Below, in pieces: positions 5,171 through 5,679 of a DNA stretch of 5,679 nucleotides (position 1 is the first letter of the stretch; the number at the start of each line of letters is the position of its first letter). The translations under genes were made by a program, and so were the position numbers. This DNA comes from Betaproteobacteria bacterium (GTDB taxonomy: Bacteria > Pseudomonadota > Gammaproteobacteria > Burkholderiales > SG8-39): NCBI GenBank assembly GCA_009693345.1, contig SHXL01000176.1, positions 1 to 5,679 of the forward strand. Reading direction: 5' to 3'. Below the pieces are notes generated by a model that saw only the letters and a program-made list of their open reading frames with translations, was not told where the DNA came from and did not search any database.

Positions 5171-5679
5171 ATGAGCACACCGGAGCACAAACCAGAACAC
5201 AAGTGGGAGCGCCCTTTCGATGCGCTCCTCGGCATCGCCTCGGCCGCGATCCTACTCTGCATGATGCTGCTCACCTTCGTCGACGTCGTGGCGCGCTATC
5301 TCTTCAATTTCCCGTTGCGCGGCGGCTTCGAGGTCACCGAGCTGATGCTGCTGGTGCTGATCTTCGCCGGCCTGCCCCTGGTGTCGCATGCCGACGAGCA
5401 CGTCACCATGGACTTCATCGACCGCATGCTGCCGCCGCGCGGCGCCATACTGGTGGTGCGCGCGGCCCATGCGCTGTGCGCCGCGGTGATGTTCTTCCTT
5501 ACCTGGCAGGTCTGGATCAAGGCCAACACGATCTCGGGCTATGGCGACACCCCCGACGTGATCAAGATCCCGGTCGGGCCGTTCGTCTATTTCATGGCGG
5601 CGATGATCCTGCTGACCGGGCTCGTGCATGTCTACAAGGTGTTCGTCCCCGGCGAGGCGCGCGCTTCCCAGGCGACCAC
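5171..5679 (+). CDS. dctQ: TRAP transporter small permease subunit, DctQ family (3' end outside window)
   Basis: DctQ is the four-helix inner-membrane subunit that pairs with the large DctM permease. The visible 169 residues include four hydrophobic segments (about 17-39, 55-73, 92-112, 133-155). TM1 ends in FVDVVARYLFNFPLRGGFEVTEL, a hallmark of the family, and the segment between TM2 and TM3 has DEHVTMDFIDRMLPP. The frame is open at the window edge but the protein is nearly complete. The ATG at 5171 sits 6 nt after the hairpin stem and lacks a Shine-Dalgarno; an in-frame TTG lies two codons earlier (5165), inside the TTGTTT tail. Expression may depend on coupling to, or reading through from, dctP. 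A dctM gene is expected beyond the edge. Confidence 0.95.
   Translation, partial: MSTPEHKPEHKWERPFDALLGIASAAILLCMMLLTFVDVVARYLFNFPLRGGFEVTELMLLVLIFAGLPLVSHADEHVTMDFIDRMLPPRGAILVVRAAHALCAAVMFFLTWQVWIKANTISGYGDTPDVIKIPVGPFVYFMAAMILLTGLVHVYKVFVPGEARASQAT

Overview
This is a GC-rich chromosomal window. Protein style, gene order and the accA-tilS pairing suggest a betaproteobacterium, probably near Burkholderiales; that placement is inferred from family resemblance, not from any search. I see no mobile element, CRISPR array, tRNA or rRNA. All eight protein genes are recognisable at family level, and the two at the edges are cut by the window.

Left and centre (1-3869) form one leftward gene train. 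In transcription order it is: an HU-type DNA-binding protein, a stand-alone HNH endonuclease-type protein, a DUF6352-like protein of unknown function, an HhH-GPD (AlkA/3-methyladenine) DNA glycosylase, accA (acetyl-CoA carboxylase carboxyltransferase alpha), and tilS (tRNA-Ile lysidine synthetase, N-terminal part only). HNH, DUF6352 and glycosylase genes overlap by 8 and 11 nt. accA follows the glycosylase after 22 nt, and tilS overlaps the end of accA by 32 nt, so translational coupling along the operon is likely. DUF6352 needs a non-standard start: its conserved N-terminus reads in frame up to a CTG, with no ATG, GTG or TTG upstream of residue 48.

The 224-bp gap at 3870-4093 is a divergent control region. 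It holds a plausible sigma70 promoter for HU, a block of A/T tracts with two perfect inverted repeats, and a weaker promoter with a strong Shine-Dalgarno for the rightward genes.

Right side (4094-5679) is a TRAP transporter operon: a DctP-type periplasmic substrate-binding protein with a signal peptide, a 54-nt spacer containing an 11-bp perfect GC-rich hairpin, then the DctQ small membrane subunit, which runs off the window. A DctM large permease would be expected next. I did not find an evident new defence or mobile system. The points most worth a second look are the CTG start and DNA-processing gene cluster, the structured divergent promoter region, and the terminator-like hairpin just before the Shine-Dalgarno-less dctQ start.
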